DNA of 64,000 bases from Diploptera punctata (taxonomy: Eukaryota; Arthropoda; Insecta; Blattodea; Blaberidae), in contig JASPKZ010005709.1 in assembly GCA_030220185.1 (NCBI GenBank), positions 1,167,501-1,231,500 of the forward strand, written 5' to 3'. Position 1 is the stretch's first letter; each line of letters starts with the position of its first letter. Shown here in pieces: positions 19,737 to 31,224 of the stretch. Below the pieces are notes generated by a model. That model did not search any database. It saw only the letters and a list, made by a program, of their open reading frames with translations, and was not told the origin of the DNA. Both the position numbers and the translations under genes were made by a program.

Positions 19737-20440
19737 AGTCATCATCATCATCATCACTCCAGGGATTAGGCAATTGCCCGTTCCGACTTCATAATGCATC
19801 AGCCCAACGTCTTCTAGGTCTTCCAACATCACGTTTTCCTCTTGCTTCATAATTTTTTGCTAACAATGGATATCTCTCCTTACTCATTCCATCCATGTGA
19901 TCAATCCATTTCTGTCTGTAATTCGTGACTTTATCCAATAAAGGCTGTACTTTCAATTCTTCTCTTATATCCTCATTTCTTATTCTATCAAGTCTTGTAC
20001 ATCCTTTTACTTGTCTTAGGAACCGCATCTCTGCCGTCTGTATTCTATCCTTCTGTCTTTTCACTGGAGCCCAAGTTTCACATCCATACAATATTGTGGG
20101 AACCGCCATAACATTATACATTTTTATCTTGGTTTCTTTTCTAATTTTATTTTTGAATGTTCTCTGTATTGTTCCACACACCGTCTGAAATTTATTTATT
20201 TTGGAGTCAATATCTCTTTCCACATTGTAACCAACATCACAGCCCAAATATTTGAAACTAGACACCTGTTCTATACTTTGATTTTCTAAAATAATTTTGG
20301 ATCTCACTGGATCTCTTCCTCTAAAAGCCATGGTCTTCGTTTTCCTTAGAGAAATCTTTAGATCGTAACGCTTCCAGGAGACATTTATCTTACTGAGAAG
20401 CTTCATGGAAGCCTCCCGCCGCCTCCGTCGAGGATGAAGA
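19737..20440 (-). mobile_element. RTE-type LINE, C-terminal part, open frame
   Basis: The open frame 19789-20523 includes KISLRKTKTMAFRGRDPVRS, FKYLGCDVGYNVERDIDSKI, VPTILYGCETWAPVKRQKDR, AEMRFLRQVKGCTRLDRIRN and, near the end, GKRDVGRPRRRWADAL. This is the region after the reverse transcriptase catalytic domain plus the basic C-terminal tail. The catalytic YADD part is missing. The 3' tail is (GAT)n at 19737. The 5' end runs into a tandem repeat, in frame. Confidence 0.85.
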
Positions 20441-20935
20441 TTCACCGTTTCTCCAAGACGTCGATGAATTGCAGCAAATGTAGTATGTAACAGGATGTCT
20501 CCAGTTGTATCGCTGCTGTTCATACATGCGACGAGCCTCTATTCCATTTCCTCTCGCCTCACCCTAAGTCTCTGGGTTCAGGCAACTCGTACTTCTTCTT
20601 AAAGTGTAGTATGTAACAGGATGTCTCCTGTTGGAACGCGGCTGTTCATACATGCGACGAGCCTCTATTCCATTTCCTCTCGCCTCACCATAAGTCTCTG
20701 GGTTCAGGCAACTCGTACTTCTTCTTCTTCTTCTTAAAATGTAGTATGTAACAGGATGTCTCCAGTTGGAACGCGGCTGCTCATACATGCGACGAGCCTC
20801 TATTCCATTTCCTCTCGCCTCACCATAAGTTTCTGGGTTCAGGCAACTCGTGCTTCTTCTTCTTCTTAAAATGTAGTATGTAACAGGATGTCTCCTGTTG
20901 GAACGCGGCTGTTCATACATGTTCATACATACGTG
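20440..20935. repeat. Tandem repeat, about 126-135 bp x 3.7
   Basis: The segment GTAGTATGTAACAGGATGTC recurs at about 20480, 20606, 20741 and 20873, each followed by TTCATACATGCGACGAGCC. Unit length varies with a (CTT)n stretch. On the minus strand it stays open for 135 codons with repeated MYEQPRSNWRHPVTYYILRR blocks. Confidence 0.9.
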
Positions 20936-21109
20936 TATAAAGATAAACACTAACACCTGACACTCTCCCACTAAATATCTTACGACATCGAAACCGGATG
21001 TTAGACCACTGTTAATTGTTCATTGTGTAAACAATAGATTCATATAATTCAATCAAACAAATTGAATTGGTTAGATCATATTTTTCTCAGTTTATTACAA
21101 TTTCAAATC

Positions 21110-21493
21110 TCAGAAATTAAACTTCGTGAGATATGAACAGACAGGTGAATGGAGAAGACTGCATAACAATGAATTACATGGTCTTTATAGGAAGCCAGAT
21201 ATAATGAGAAGAGTTAAGTCTCATAGACTGCGATAGGCAGAACATGTGGCACGAATTGGGAATGAAAGACGTGCATGGAAGCTTCTTATAGGAAAACCAG
21301 AGGGAAAACGCCCAGTTGGTAGACCAAGAATGAGGTGGGAGAATAACATTAACTATGATTTGAGGGGAGTAGAATATACAGGGAATGATTGGAAAACATT
21401 GGCTCAGGATAGGGATGTATGGAGAGCTTATGTCTGTAAGGTCATGAACCTACGGGTTCGATAGTGCCAGTGAGTTAGTTAGTTAGTTAGATT
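21110..21493 (+). mobile_element. RTE-type LINE 3' end (family L1A) with GTTA tail
   Basis: Short frame 21246-21464: RIGNERRAWKLLIGKPEGKR and the following GRPRMRWENN and VEYTGNDWKTLAQDRDVWRA. The tail is GTGCCAGTGAG(TTAG)n. Target duplication not determined. Confidence 0.82.
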
Positions 21494-21689
21494 TTCTGTT
21501 AGCATCCAGTGACTATCGTTACACAAATGGTACATTTTAAGTTAGGCCTACGTGCATTTTCTTTTTGTGTAACGTTAGGGTTTTTTAATCAATAAACTGT
21601 CTGACATCTTAGTCCATATGACATATCCAGAATCCTAGGTTTGTGTCCAGTACGGGGTGAATTTTTCTTGTTGTGTCTGTCATTATTTT

Positions 21690-22210
21690 GAGTAGTTTTC
21701 TATCACCTGACACTCCTTACTATATTAGAAGATTTTTTACAAGTTTTTATATTTCTTGGATTTGTATTGTTTTCTTTCAATTCATAATTTTTCTCCTGCC
21801 TTCTCTATCTCTGGCAACCGTCCACCAATTCTTGAGTTTTAAAGATTTGACATCCTGTAGTTCTCCATGCATCCATCTCGAATTCGCTCTTCCAGTTCTC
21901 TGTCTTCCTTCTGGCCTACCATCTATAATTCTTCAACTTAATTTTTGGTAATTCTCTGCGTATGTCCTGCCCATCTTAGTCGGTTTACTTTAATATCTGT
22001 AATGATATCTTATGATTTATACAACTCATATAAAACCCTGTTACATCTCATTCGCAACTCTCCAATTTCCTTAATAGGTCCATATATCCTTCTGAGTATC
22101 TTTCTTTCAAAAGCAGCCAGTTGAGATTTGTCATGTTCAGTCAGAGCCCAGGTTTCACTCCTCTAAGTTAACACTAATTTAATTAGTGTTTTTTACAATC
22201 TGGCTTCTGT
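21690..22210 (-). mobile_element. Decayed LINE C-terminal fragment
   Basis: Minus strand, frame-shifted: ETWALTEHDKSQLAAFERKI, then LRRIYGPIKE, NRLRWAGH and GRPEGRQRTGRANSRWM. Confidence 0.65.
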
Positions 22211-23865
22211 TTCACGTGTCGGATATTTTCAATTTAAATGTATTTATTGAAATAGTATCTTATGATGCTAAGTTGGGAAGTAGTTTTTACAGAATGAGGA
22301 AAATATTTAAAAAGCGAACGATAGCGAAGTTTTTAATTTCCAAGATTTTGTAAAACATTTCACAAACGTGCGTTGTACATTATTTGTTGCGCGATGGTGT
22401 TTTCAAAATAATAAATAAAAGTAAAATAACACCTTTGTTGGAAATATTTGTTTCATTATAAACAATTGACCAACGTTAACAGTGTGGACAATTTTTATTA
22501 GTTGAAACTACAGGAGGCGTGAGACCAATTTAGTGATAAAATGGAGACAAGAACGCATTTATTGTTTTATATTGTTTCAAATAAAGTTCAGTTCATTTAA
22601 AATGCAGTGATTTGTTTCATATAATATATATTAACACTACCTTTTGGATATTTTTTGTATATACATTGTATGTAGTATGCATAAAGGGCAGAGTTTTACT
22701 TCCCACACGCGTGTTTGTAATATGTAATATTACCGTATAGTTATTTTTATTACAGTATAGTTATTTAGGTTGGCAACCCCGAAATGTAGGATGTTAAACT
22801 TTGAATCATGGTTGCCATTGCTGTAGGTACGACTAAACGCACTATCGCGGAAAAAAATGACATTCCTTAGCATTTTGTATTCTTTCTTACTGGATATTAT
22901 TATGTTTATTTAGTCCCATCAAACATGAGTCCATAAATTAATAATTTATAAAGCAATGTCAATTTTACTATTTGGGACTCGCTGATATCAAGTGCCAATT
23001 CTAACAAAACCATAATAGTCTTGTTCAATCAAGTTTATATGGCCACCGCCGGAATACTATAACCCTAAATTGACAAAACAATAATTTCCTCTGCCAGTTA
23101 TTTAAATGTTCCGGACCGCAAAGAAAACATGATCATGTAAAACTCTAAATTATTACATTATTATGTAATTTGACGCAAATGTAAGTAATTTCTGCCCATT
23201 TGTTTTTCCATTGTTTTATAAACAACTAACTAATACCCGGCGTGCGTTTGTTACGCCTAAATAAATTAAATGTGTTTTTTTAAATATTTAGTTGAATAAG
23301 TAAAAAGAAAAATAATTATAAATTTATATCGTAATTATTTTTAGATATCCCGTGCTGGTCACCCGGAATTGGCCAGGAATCTAATAATCCCGATCTTCTT
23401 GACATAAATGAGCTGAAAGACAAAATGGTTATTGTGAGTTATCCGTAAAAGAATACCCGCTGTGCACAGTTCCGCTTGCCCGGGAATCAAGCCATCTCGA
23501 TCTTCTTGGCTTCAATGAGCTGAAAGATAAAAATAGTTATTTGTGAGTTACCCGTAAAAGACAGACATATGCTGTCGCGAACTTCTTTGTAGATTTTTTT
23601 AGATATTCAATTCTGTGTACATTATGTTGGTGTGTATGTTATGGTTTAGACAGCGTAAGCCATTTCAGCATCCAAAAGGCTAAAAAAAAAAAAAGAAAAT
23701 CGTTTTTCTCTACAAAGGGCGATTTTTAAGGGTGAAGGAGTTGAGTATTACATCTTTCTTATTTCTTATAGCCTAAAACATTCCCGCGAAACTCTCGAAC
23801 ATCTTGTAAAAAGAAAAACCATCACAATCGGATGAACGGTATGGAAGCGCATAAAGGACAAACAG
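22211..23865. other. No recognised gene
   Basis: AT-rich sequence with the repeat-associated phrase AATACCCGGCGTGCGTTTGT at 23232, related to the phrase in the 26.3-27.8 kb repeat. Confidence 0.5.
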
Positions 23866-23881
23866 AGATATATATATATAC

Positions 23882-23922
<41 letters not shown>
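23866..23922. repeat. (AT)n microsatellite
   Basis: Long (TA)n run, broken once near 23881, next to a tRNA-like foldback. Similar runs lie at 24367-24394, 26684-26703, 27418-27434 and 27792-27828. Confidence 0.9.
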
Positions 23923-23941
23923 TATGATAAGAAAAATAAAT

Positions 23942-24010
23942 GCCTGGACGGGATTCGAACCCGGAACTCTGAATCTGTACCTCAGCGTGTTATCCATTAC
24001 ACCACCAGGC
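23942..24010 (-). pseudogene. tRNA-like sequence (foldback left module)
   Basis: GCCTGGT..GGTGTAATGGATAACAC (D-arm), 5-bp anticodon stem, CCGGGTTCGAATCCCG (T-arm). One strand change to GATTCAG in the anticodon arm relative to the right module. Confidence 0.6.
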
Positions 24011-24199
24011 GAATCCAATTCAAATACTTATTTTTCTTATATATGTATTATATTCTCCATTATTACTAGATGTCGCGAGAATTTGCTTACTTGTTATAGT
24101 CAGCTACTAAATGGCAGTGAAGACCGAGTTCTCGCGACATCTAGTAATAATGGAGAATATAATACATAAGTAAGAAAAATAAGTGTTTGAATTGGATTC

Positions 24200-24268
24200 G
24201 CCTGGTGGTGTAATGGATAACACGCTGAGGTACAGACTCAGAGTTCCGGGTTCGAATCCCGTCCAGGC
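24200..24268 (+). pseudogene. tRNA-like sequence (foldback right module)
   Basis: 69 nt. D-arm GTGTAATGGATAACAC, anticodon stem CTGAG/CTCAG with loop GTACAGA (U33 kept, triplet ACA), T-arm CCGGGTTCGAATCCCG, acceptor GCCTGG/CCAGGC. It has no 7th acceptor pair and is short, so a working tRNA is doubtful. Confidence 0.6.
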
Positions 24269-24364
24269 ATTTATTTTTCTTATCATTCCATATTAAGCTT
24301 GCATTGCTCAATGTTAAACATTTAATTATAACACACACACACACATACATACATATATAAATAA

Positions 24365-24399
<35 letters not shown>

Positions 24400-24404
24400 T
24401 AGAA

Positions 24405-24952
24405 CAAGTGTCAGATTTCTCTTACTTAGGAAGTGTATTTGCAGAGTATAAGAGTGACATTGATTCAAAATTACAAAAATATAATAAAATGAATGGGGTA
24501 ATACGAAGACATTTTGGTAAACAGATGAGGACAGAGACAAAACTAAGATTACATAACGTCACATCAAAAGCTGCTCTAAAATACGGAAGTGAAATTTGGA
24601 TTTTAAATAAAAGAAACTCTCATAAACTTCAAGTAAGCCAAATGCGCTTCTTACGATCATTGTTAGGAGTTAATAGACTGGATCACCAAAGGAACACTAC
24701 TATCAGAGGAAAACTTGGAGTAGCAAGTTTAAATGAAGATATCCAAAGATACCAACAAGAATGGAAAAATCATCTGAGAAGAATGGCAAGAAATAGACTT
24801 CCAAAATTGGCATTCCAATATACCCCAACTGGACATAGGGACCAAGGAAGACCAAAACATCGGTGGAAAGATCAAGACCATCTTCGCTAGGTTTACCGTA
24901 CAGGCCACATGACCTAAAACGAATTTGTTCATGATGATGATGATGATATATA
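24405..24952 (+). mobile_element. RTE-type LINE (family L1B), open C-terminal frame
   Basis: The frame 24408-24890 includes FSYLGSVFAEYKSDIDSKLQ, RTETKLRLHNVTSKAALKYG, SQMRFLRSLLGVNRLDHQRN, WKNHLRRMARNRLPKLAFQY and, finally, HRDQGRPKHRWKDQDHLR. It is 5'-truncated and flanked by (TA)n on both sides. The tail is (GAT)n. Confidence 0.85.
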
Positions 24953-24999
24953 TATATACATAGACTAGCGTACCCGACAGAGGTTAACCTGCCCGAACG

Positions 25000-25780
25000 T
25001 TCAATTCCCGTGTCATGGCCAGACAATATAAGTGTGCTACTTTTTTACCATACAATTCACTAATCAAGACGGAATTAGATATTTTTAAGTAAGTTCGCAA
25101 GAAAACCTCTCACTGCCATCTGTTGTGGCTCAAGAAGCGCGCATGATGACGTCACATTGTTGTCGCGCGGAATATATCCATCTACTTATCCCGATCTTCT
25201 TGGAATAAATGGGCTAGTTATTATTAATTATCCGTAAAAGAATACGTCCTGCCCGAACGTTTGCTTGCCTGCTGTTAACGGGTTCTTAAAACGTTTTCTC
25301 GATATTTGAATTATCGATAAACCATATACTAAGTGATATTTAACATGAGTTTGACATTTCAATGTTTTCGTTTTGTTATTGTGTTATACTATTTTACACG
25401 CTTTATATTAGCTTGACCTCTATCTATGTAACTGAATATTTTAACGCGATTTTCACACACTTAAAATCATTGGGTCGACTTGAAACTTTGCATACTTGTA
25501 AAAGACCCGTGACAATATAATAATTTCATATTTTGTTTCTAAAATCATGGCTAGAATCATCAGAAAATAAAAAAAAAGTGTCTTTGTAACGGAATTTTTG
25601 AACACGATTTTCACCCACTTAGAAACATTGGATCGACTTGAAACTTTGTGTACTTGTAAAGGACCCGTGACAATACAATAATTTCATATATTGTTTCTAG
25701 AATCCTGGCCAGAATCATCGGGGGAAAAAAAATGAAAACTGGTATAATAGGTTGCGGACTTGTCGACTTTTTAGTCAATC
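25000..25780. other. No recognised gene
   Basis: Contains two related stretches (about 25430-25560 and 25590-25720) sharing GGGTCGACTTGAAACTTTG-like sequence and GACCCGTGACAATA, so it is a short internal duplication of about 170 bp. Confidence 0.5.
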
Positions 25781-25870
25781 GTTGTAAGAGCTCAGTTGGT
25801 AGAGCGGTACACTCTAGTGGTATATAATTTCTGTAATCCATAGGTCGCTGGTTCAAATCCGGCTGAGAGT
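25781..25870 (+). pseudogene. tRNA-Tyr pseudogene with intron-like insert
   Basis: AGCTCAGTTGGTAGAGCGG, then an 18-base insert after CTCTAG, then ATCCATAGGTCGCTGG and TTCAAATCCGGCT: the layout of insect intron-containing tRNA-Tyr. The anticodon region is CTCTAG rather than CTGTAG, and the acceptor stem no longer pairs, so it is not functional. Confidence 0.75.
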
Positions 25871-26344
25871 TTATTTTTAGAAGAGTATTACTTTCAGCTC
25901 ATACTACAATAGAATCGAATTTAAAGATATTTACATTTTTATCTTATTCTGTAAAATATTAAAACTAAAAACGCTTTTGATGGTAAAATTATTTATCCCA
26001 AGCATGTTGGAAATTAAAATTATTTTTCATTTTTTAGTTCGGTTTTCTAATAAAGCGTGTTGTTTTAGTTTTTTTAAAGCTATTATTTATTTACCATAAA
26101 ATTCACTAATAAATACATTATTAGATATTATCAAATAAGTTCGCAAGAAAACTCCTCATTGCAATCTGTTGTGGCTCAAGAAGCGGACATGATGATGTCA
26201 CATTGTTGTCGATTAGAATATGACGATAATGCAGATGACTACATATCTGACATAAAAAAAATCCTATAATCCGATCGCAGCGCCACCTACTGAGTCCAAT
26301 TGTGAATCTAAAGCATCCAGGGACACACTCAAACACACACATAT

Positions 26345-27788
26345 ATATTAAAATCGGTTCGGTCCTTCAGGCAGGTTTTAATTTCGGATTTCAAGTAAAC
26401 CTCCACTTCTAATTGTCGGATTTCGCTCATTTTCTGTTAATACCTACTTCGGTTTATTTTAATAGGGTATACTGAGTTTTGTTGTGAAACATCGAAAAAT
26501 GTGATCGCTAGAGCCATTTTTTATTTTTCGCTTCAGGTGAACTCCTACACCTAATAGTTTTAGTGGGTCCAATTGTGAATCTAAATCATCGAATGACCCA
26601 ATCAGACACACACACACAAATTTAATTAAAATCGGTCCAGTCTTTTAGGAGGTGTTCAGTGACAAACACGTCTACAGTAGAATTATATATATATATATAT
26701 ATATTGTACATTACAATATTCGACACTAGATAATACCCGTCGTGCGTTGCTACGCCTAAACAAATGAAATATTAAAGGTTAATTACATTGTATGTAATAA
26801 GCTGAGATGAACCAAACATTATGGTTGCTAGTTTTTAATTTCGGATTTCACGTAAACCTCCACTTCTAATTGTCAGATTTCGCTAATTTTTTAATAATAC
26901 TTATCTCAGCTTATTTTAATAGGATGTACTGAGCTTTGTTATGAAACATCGAAAACTGTGACCGCTAGAGCAATTTTTAAATTTTCACTTCAGGTGAACT
27001 CCTACCCCTAATGGTTTTAGAGGGACCAATTGTGAATCTAAACCATCCAGGGATCCACTCAAACACACAGAATAAATTTCATCAAAAACAGTCCAGTCAT
27101 TTAGGCAGTTTTTAATTTCGGATTTCAAGTAAACCTCCACTTCTAATTGTCGGATTTCGCTCATTTTCTGTTAATACCTACTTCGGTTTATTTTAATAGG
27201 GTATACTGAGTTTTGTTGTGAAACATCGAAAAATGTGATCGCTAGAGCCATTTTTTATTTTTCGCTTCAGGTGAACTCCTACACCTAATAGTTTTAGTGG
27301 GTCCAATTGTGAATCTAAATCATCGAATGACCCAATCAGACACACACACACAAATTTAATTAAAATCGGTCCAGTCTTTTAGGAGGTGTTCAGTGACAAA
27401 CACGTCTACAGTAGAATTATATATATATATATATTGTACATTACAATATTCGACACTAGATAATACCCGTCGTGCGTTGCTACGCCTAAACAAATGAAAT
27501 ATTAAAGGTTAATTACATTGTATGTAATAAGCTGAGATGAACCAAACATTATGGTTGCTAGTTTTTAATTTCGGATTTCACGTAAACCTCCACTTCAAAT
27601 TGTCAGATTTCGCTAATTTTTTAATAATACTTATCTCAGCTTATTTTAATAGGATGTACTGAGCTTTGTTATGAAACATCGAAAACTGTGACCGCTAGAG
27701 CAATTTTTAAATTTTTACTTCAGGTGGACTCTTACACCTAATGGTTTTAGAGGGACCAATTGTGTGAATCTAAACCACCCAGGACCCA

Positions 27789-27830
<42 letters not shown>
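26345..27830. repeat. 737-bp direct tandem duplication
   Basis: TTTTAATTTCGGATTTCAAG at about 26376 and 27113 start two near-identical units that run through GAACTCCTACACCTAATAG, TACAGTAGAATTATATATAT and AATACCCGTCGTGCGTTGCT. Each unit is itself two diverged halves (TTTCACGTAAACC at 26840 and 27575 mark the second half). The high identity implies a recent duplication. The repeat class is unknown. Confidence 0.85.
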
Positions 27831-27833
<3 letters not shown>

Positions 27834-27834
27834 T

Positions 27835-28560
27835 AGTTCCTAAATAATAGGACATCTAATCGAAGTTTATAAATTAAATTGCATACCTTCATCATGAAAT
27901 TAAATAAACAAAATTTAAAAAAAAGTTTAAAATTAGAATCATTTCCCATAAAACTAGATATTCTTCTTTCCTTTTAAACCCTAGCTATAATGTAATTTCC
28001 GACAGTTTCTGGAATAAAGTTTTATTTGGGACATTTACTTGTTCCTAAAAGTAAATTTTATGAAATTTGAATAACACCATAAAAAATATCCTAATTTGCA
28101 ATCTCGAGTTTTTTATTAAATTTTACATAATTTAATTCCTTTTTGTGCAATTTATTCCAATTATATGTAATTTATAATAATATATCAATACATTTTGGGA
28201 TTTGGAAATATCGAAAATAGGATTTAATCATTTTAATTAATCATTTATTTAAGTTAAAAATCATCTGTAAATATACTTTTAAAATAATTTATTTCATAAA
28301 ATTTAGTAAAAAACGTAATTATATGAATAGAGAGAAAGAAAAAACATAATTATGAAATATTTTAACATAAGTTTATCATTTTATAAAAAAAATGGCAGAA
28401 CGTAATACAATGTATACATTGCTCCTCATTAATTTCAATTATAACTATTATTTTTGTTAAATTGTGAAAATAAATATTAGTATAAGTAATTAAAATTAGT
28501 ATTTATATATTTTTTAAAAATATTATTATTATTTTTAATAAAATAAAATAAATGTAATAA
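27835..28560. other. AT-rich stretch, nothing recognised
   Basis: Very AT-rich with short A and T runs; no open frame or repeat match seen within the window. Confidence 0.6.
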
Positions 28561-28564
28561 TATG

Positions 28565-29410
28565 AGATTCGCGGTGGCGATATCTGATTGGTCGTTATTT
28601 ATGACCTTCCATTGTCTTTTTGTGATCAGACACCGGGTTGAACGGACGTCAATTTGTTTCGTCTCCGGTGAGTATTGAAATGTCCCTATTTTTATTTACT
28701 GAAGTCAATTAAAATAAGTATTTTATTCCTTGAATTTTATTTTAATAAGTGTGCGTATCATTTTAAATAATTATCATTAGGTTTGCCTTTTTTAATCTTT
28801 CGAAGTGTAAGTATGCAATTTTGTATCTGCTTACAATCTGTTAGCGTAATGTTCGGAAGCTATGTGAAAGCATCATTCCTCTCATAAAAGAGTGTTAGAA
28901 CACGTTTTATTCCCTTTTTAAAGCTTTCCCGTGATTGTCTTAGCTAGTATCAGATTTGAAAAAGGAATTACAGTGGTACAGTAGGACTCCCCATTTCAGC
29001 CAATCAGAAGCCAGATAAGATATACGTTAGAAAATGTAGTGGAATATCTTCGTGGGTTATCGCTACTTCGGAATATCTGAAGATCTTTGATGAAATTATT
29101 AGATATATCAAACTTGAAATAATAAATATATATTATTTAGTTGTAAAACGGCTAAAAGCCGTGCACATTTTTTTTTTGTCTTCGTTTTTTCAAACAGTTA
29201 ATATGGCGGTCAATCATCTACATCCATAGGATTACTCTAGTTTGAGTTGACCAATCAGAATGCACCACATATACAAAGCGGGAAAATCAACTTGAAGTCA
29301 ATGACCTCTTCCATTATTAACCAATTAGAGAGCTCATTTAGGAAGGGCGCCCGGGATGATTGATTGAAGCAATGAAGTGCAAGAATTTTACGCGGTATGT
29401 GTTAACTTGT
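28565..29410 (+). promoter_or_regulatory. Candidate promoter region with CCAAT boxes
   Basis: GC content rises locally. CCAAT-type boxes (CTGATTGG at about 28588, GCCAATCAG at 28998, ACCAATCAG at 29249, ACCAATTAG at 29320) and two possible 5' splice sites, TCTCCG|GTGAGT near 28671 and TACGCG|GTATGT near 29393, suggest 5' untranslated exons of a plus-strand gene. No following exon was recognised, so this may be a repeat or an orphan. Confidence 0.25.
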
Positions 29411-29905
29411 TTATTTAATAATTATTATTATAAATATAAATTGCGTAAGTAGGGCTTTCGATAATAAATTATGCAAATATTTTATAGCTAATTGGTTTTA
29501 CAGGAATTTCATAATTTAGGGAAAACTGTTGAGTGCATAGAACTGATTGCAACTTGTACAAAATTAAATTCAGAAAAGTCTATTATTTTGAAGAATTTCA
29601 GTTTTAATTTCCATATACGTGGCTTTAAATATAAATTCAAGTAGATTTTAGTATTAGAATATTATTTATTAAAATTAATTAATCAGTTTCCGATCGAGTT
29701 GACTTAATTGTTTGAGACTTATATGGGAGGACCCGGGTTCAAACCACGGTTACGGCCAACCTACTTGAATTCTTTCCTGATTGGTATTTCATTACCAGCA
29801 CCCACATCTACATATTCACCATTTTACAGAAATATTGAAAATATATAGCAGTGGCAGCTCTTGCCTAAACTGGCTGCAAGTTCAACTATACCATTTTTAA
29901 AATTA

Positions 29906-30743
29906 GGGCTCAACTGCACTTCTACTAGCGCTTGATTTTTCAGTTATATTGTTGTAAACTATAGCTCTTCTTCTGTATTTACTAACATTATTTAATATTT
30001 TAAACTTTTTCAAACAATTTTATAACATTATTAGACAATTTTGAAGTATTTATTTAAATATGCAAATCACAATATTATGACACTGTTAGACAATATTGTG
30101 ATGCTAACTGCTATTTTCTCCACAGTGTATATTACTTAGTCTATGATTTTTCTATCGCTGTTTTGGGTTATCGCTGGTTGGATCAGCGTTAGGGAGTGAT
30201 AAATAAGTGTACACCCATTTTTAATAAACGTTTGGTAATTTACCTGTACGGTAAACCTAGTGAAGATGGTCTTGATCTTTCCACCGATGTTTTGGAGTAA
30301 CAAGTTTAAATGAAGATATACAAAGATACCAACAAGAATGGAAAAATCATCTGAGAAGAATGGCAAGAAATAGACTTCCAAAATTGGCATTCCAATATAC
30401 CCCAACTGGACATAGGGACCAAGGAAGACCAAAACATCGGTGGAAAGATCAAGACCATCTTCGCTAGGTTTACCGTACAGGCCACATGGCCTAAAACGAA
30501 GTTGTTCATGATGATGATGATGGTAATTTTAATATTTATTAGTGTATTTTTTAACATAGATTTGGGGATTTATTGCAAATATTGGTCATTTAAATTTCAT
30601 AGCGACGGATAGTAATCGAGGATGATAATCAATATGTTGTTTGATTGTGGGTTATCACTGGCTCTATCAACTCTGGTGCATGCACACTGTTGTTCTATAG
30701 GACTTTTGAAAATGTTTCACGCTAGTTTAAGTGCAGTTCTTCC
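29906..30743. mobile_element. hAT-like TIR element (copy 2) with nested LINE
   Basis: Matches 12653-13836 from GGGCTCAACTGCACTTCTAC to TAGTTTAAGTGCAGTT. It lacks the 591-bp MITE of copy 1 but carries a LINE fragment at 30242-30520. Flanks TAAAATTA and ATAAATTA are a possible decayed 8-bp duplication. Confidence 0.8.
30242..30520 (+). mobile_element. LINE (family L1B) with 5' inversion and 9-bp target duplication
   Basis: TGGTAATTT at 30233-30241 and 30521-30529 flanks it; copy 1 of the host element has a single TGGTAATTT at the matching place. The first 55 bp are the inverted 3' end (CGGTAAACCTAGTGAAGATG), then the plus-strand C-terminus (matching 24720-24930) to a (GATGAT)n tail. This is a typical twin-priming product. 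Confidence 0.88.
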
Positions 30744-30744
30744 A

Positions 30745-31015
30745 TAAATTACATTAGGAATTAACATCGATGTTCTTCTTAATAAATAAGGTGAATCAGA
30801 GTCTTCTTACCTCATAACTTGTTGTGTTCTATTTGAATTAGTTTTCATGTATCATGTATACCATTGACAGCTTTTTCAGACTGTTTTTCCTACAACGTAA
30901 ATTTCAACTGTCTGGAAAAGCTGACAGTGGTAACTACGAGTACATGATATACTGAAACTAATTCAAATAGAAAACAAGAAGTTATGAGGTAAGATGACTC
31001 CGAATTCAGCTAAGT
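30745..31015. mobile_element. Short PLE-type foldback with decayed hammerheads
   Basis: Arms about 30800-30895 and 30900-30995. TTACCTCATAACTTGTTGTG and its partner, and GTCTGGAAAAGCTGACAGTG; the core reads CUGACAG. 31020-31140 shares a block with the MITE at 12760-13350. Confidence 0.6.
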
Positions 31016-31224
31016 AATTAATAATTGTAAAATATGTTATAAGAATTGTTGCAAAATGTTTAAAATAATATGAAATGTTGTTAAAAATGGTAAAAGTATG
31101 TAGTGCAACAGTGACATAAGAAATTTGTATGGAAAATCATAGAATGACCTAATGTAAAGTTCAGCCAAAAGAAAACTAATAATAATAATAATAATAATAA
31201 TAATTTCTTCTTCTTCTTCTTCTT

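Larger units (their letters stand above)
23925..24290. mobile_element. Foldback with two opposed tRNA-like modules (second family)
   Basis: Arms about 23925-24075 and 24125-24285 are inverted. Each has AATAATGGAGAATATAATACAT, the junction AAGAAAAATAA and a tRNA-like module. The design repeats that of 800-1262 with an unrelated tRNA-like sequence. Confidence 0.7.
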
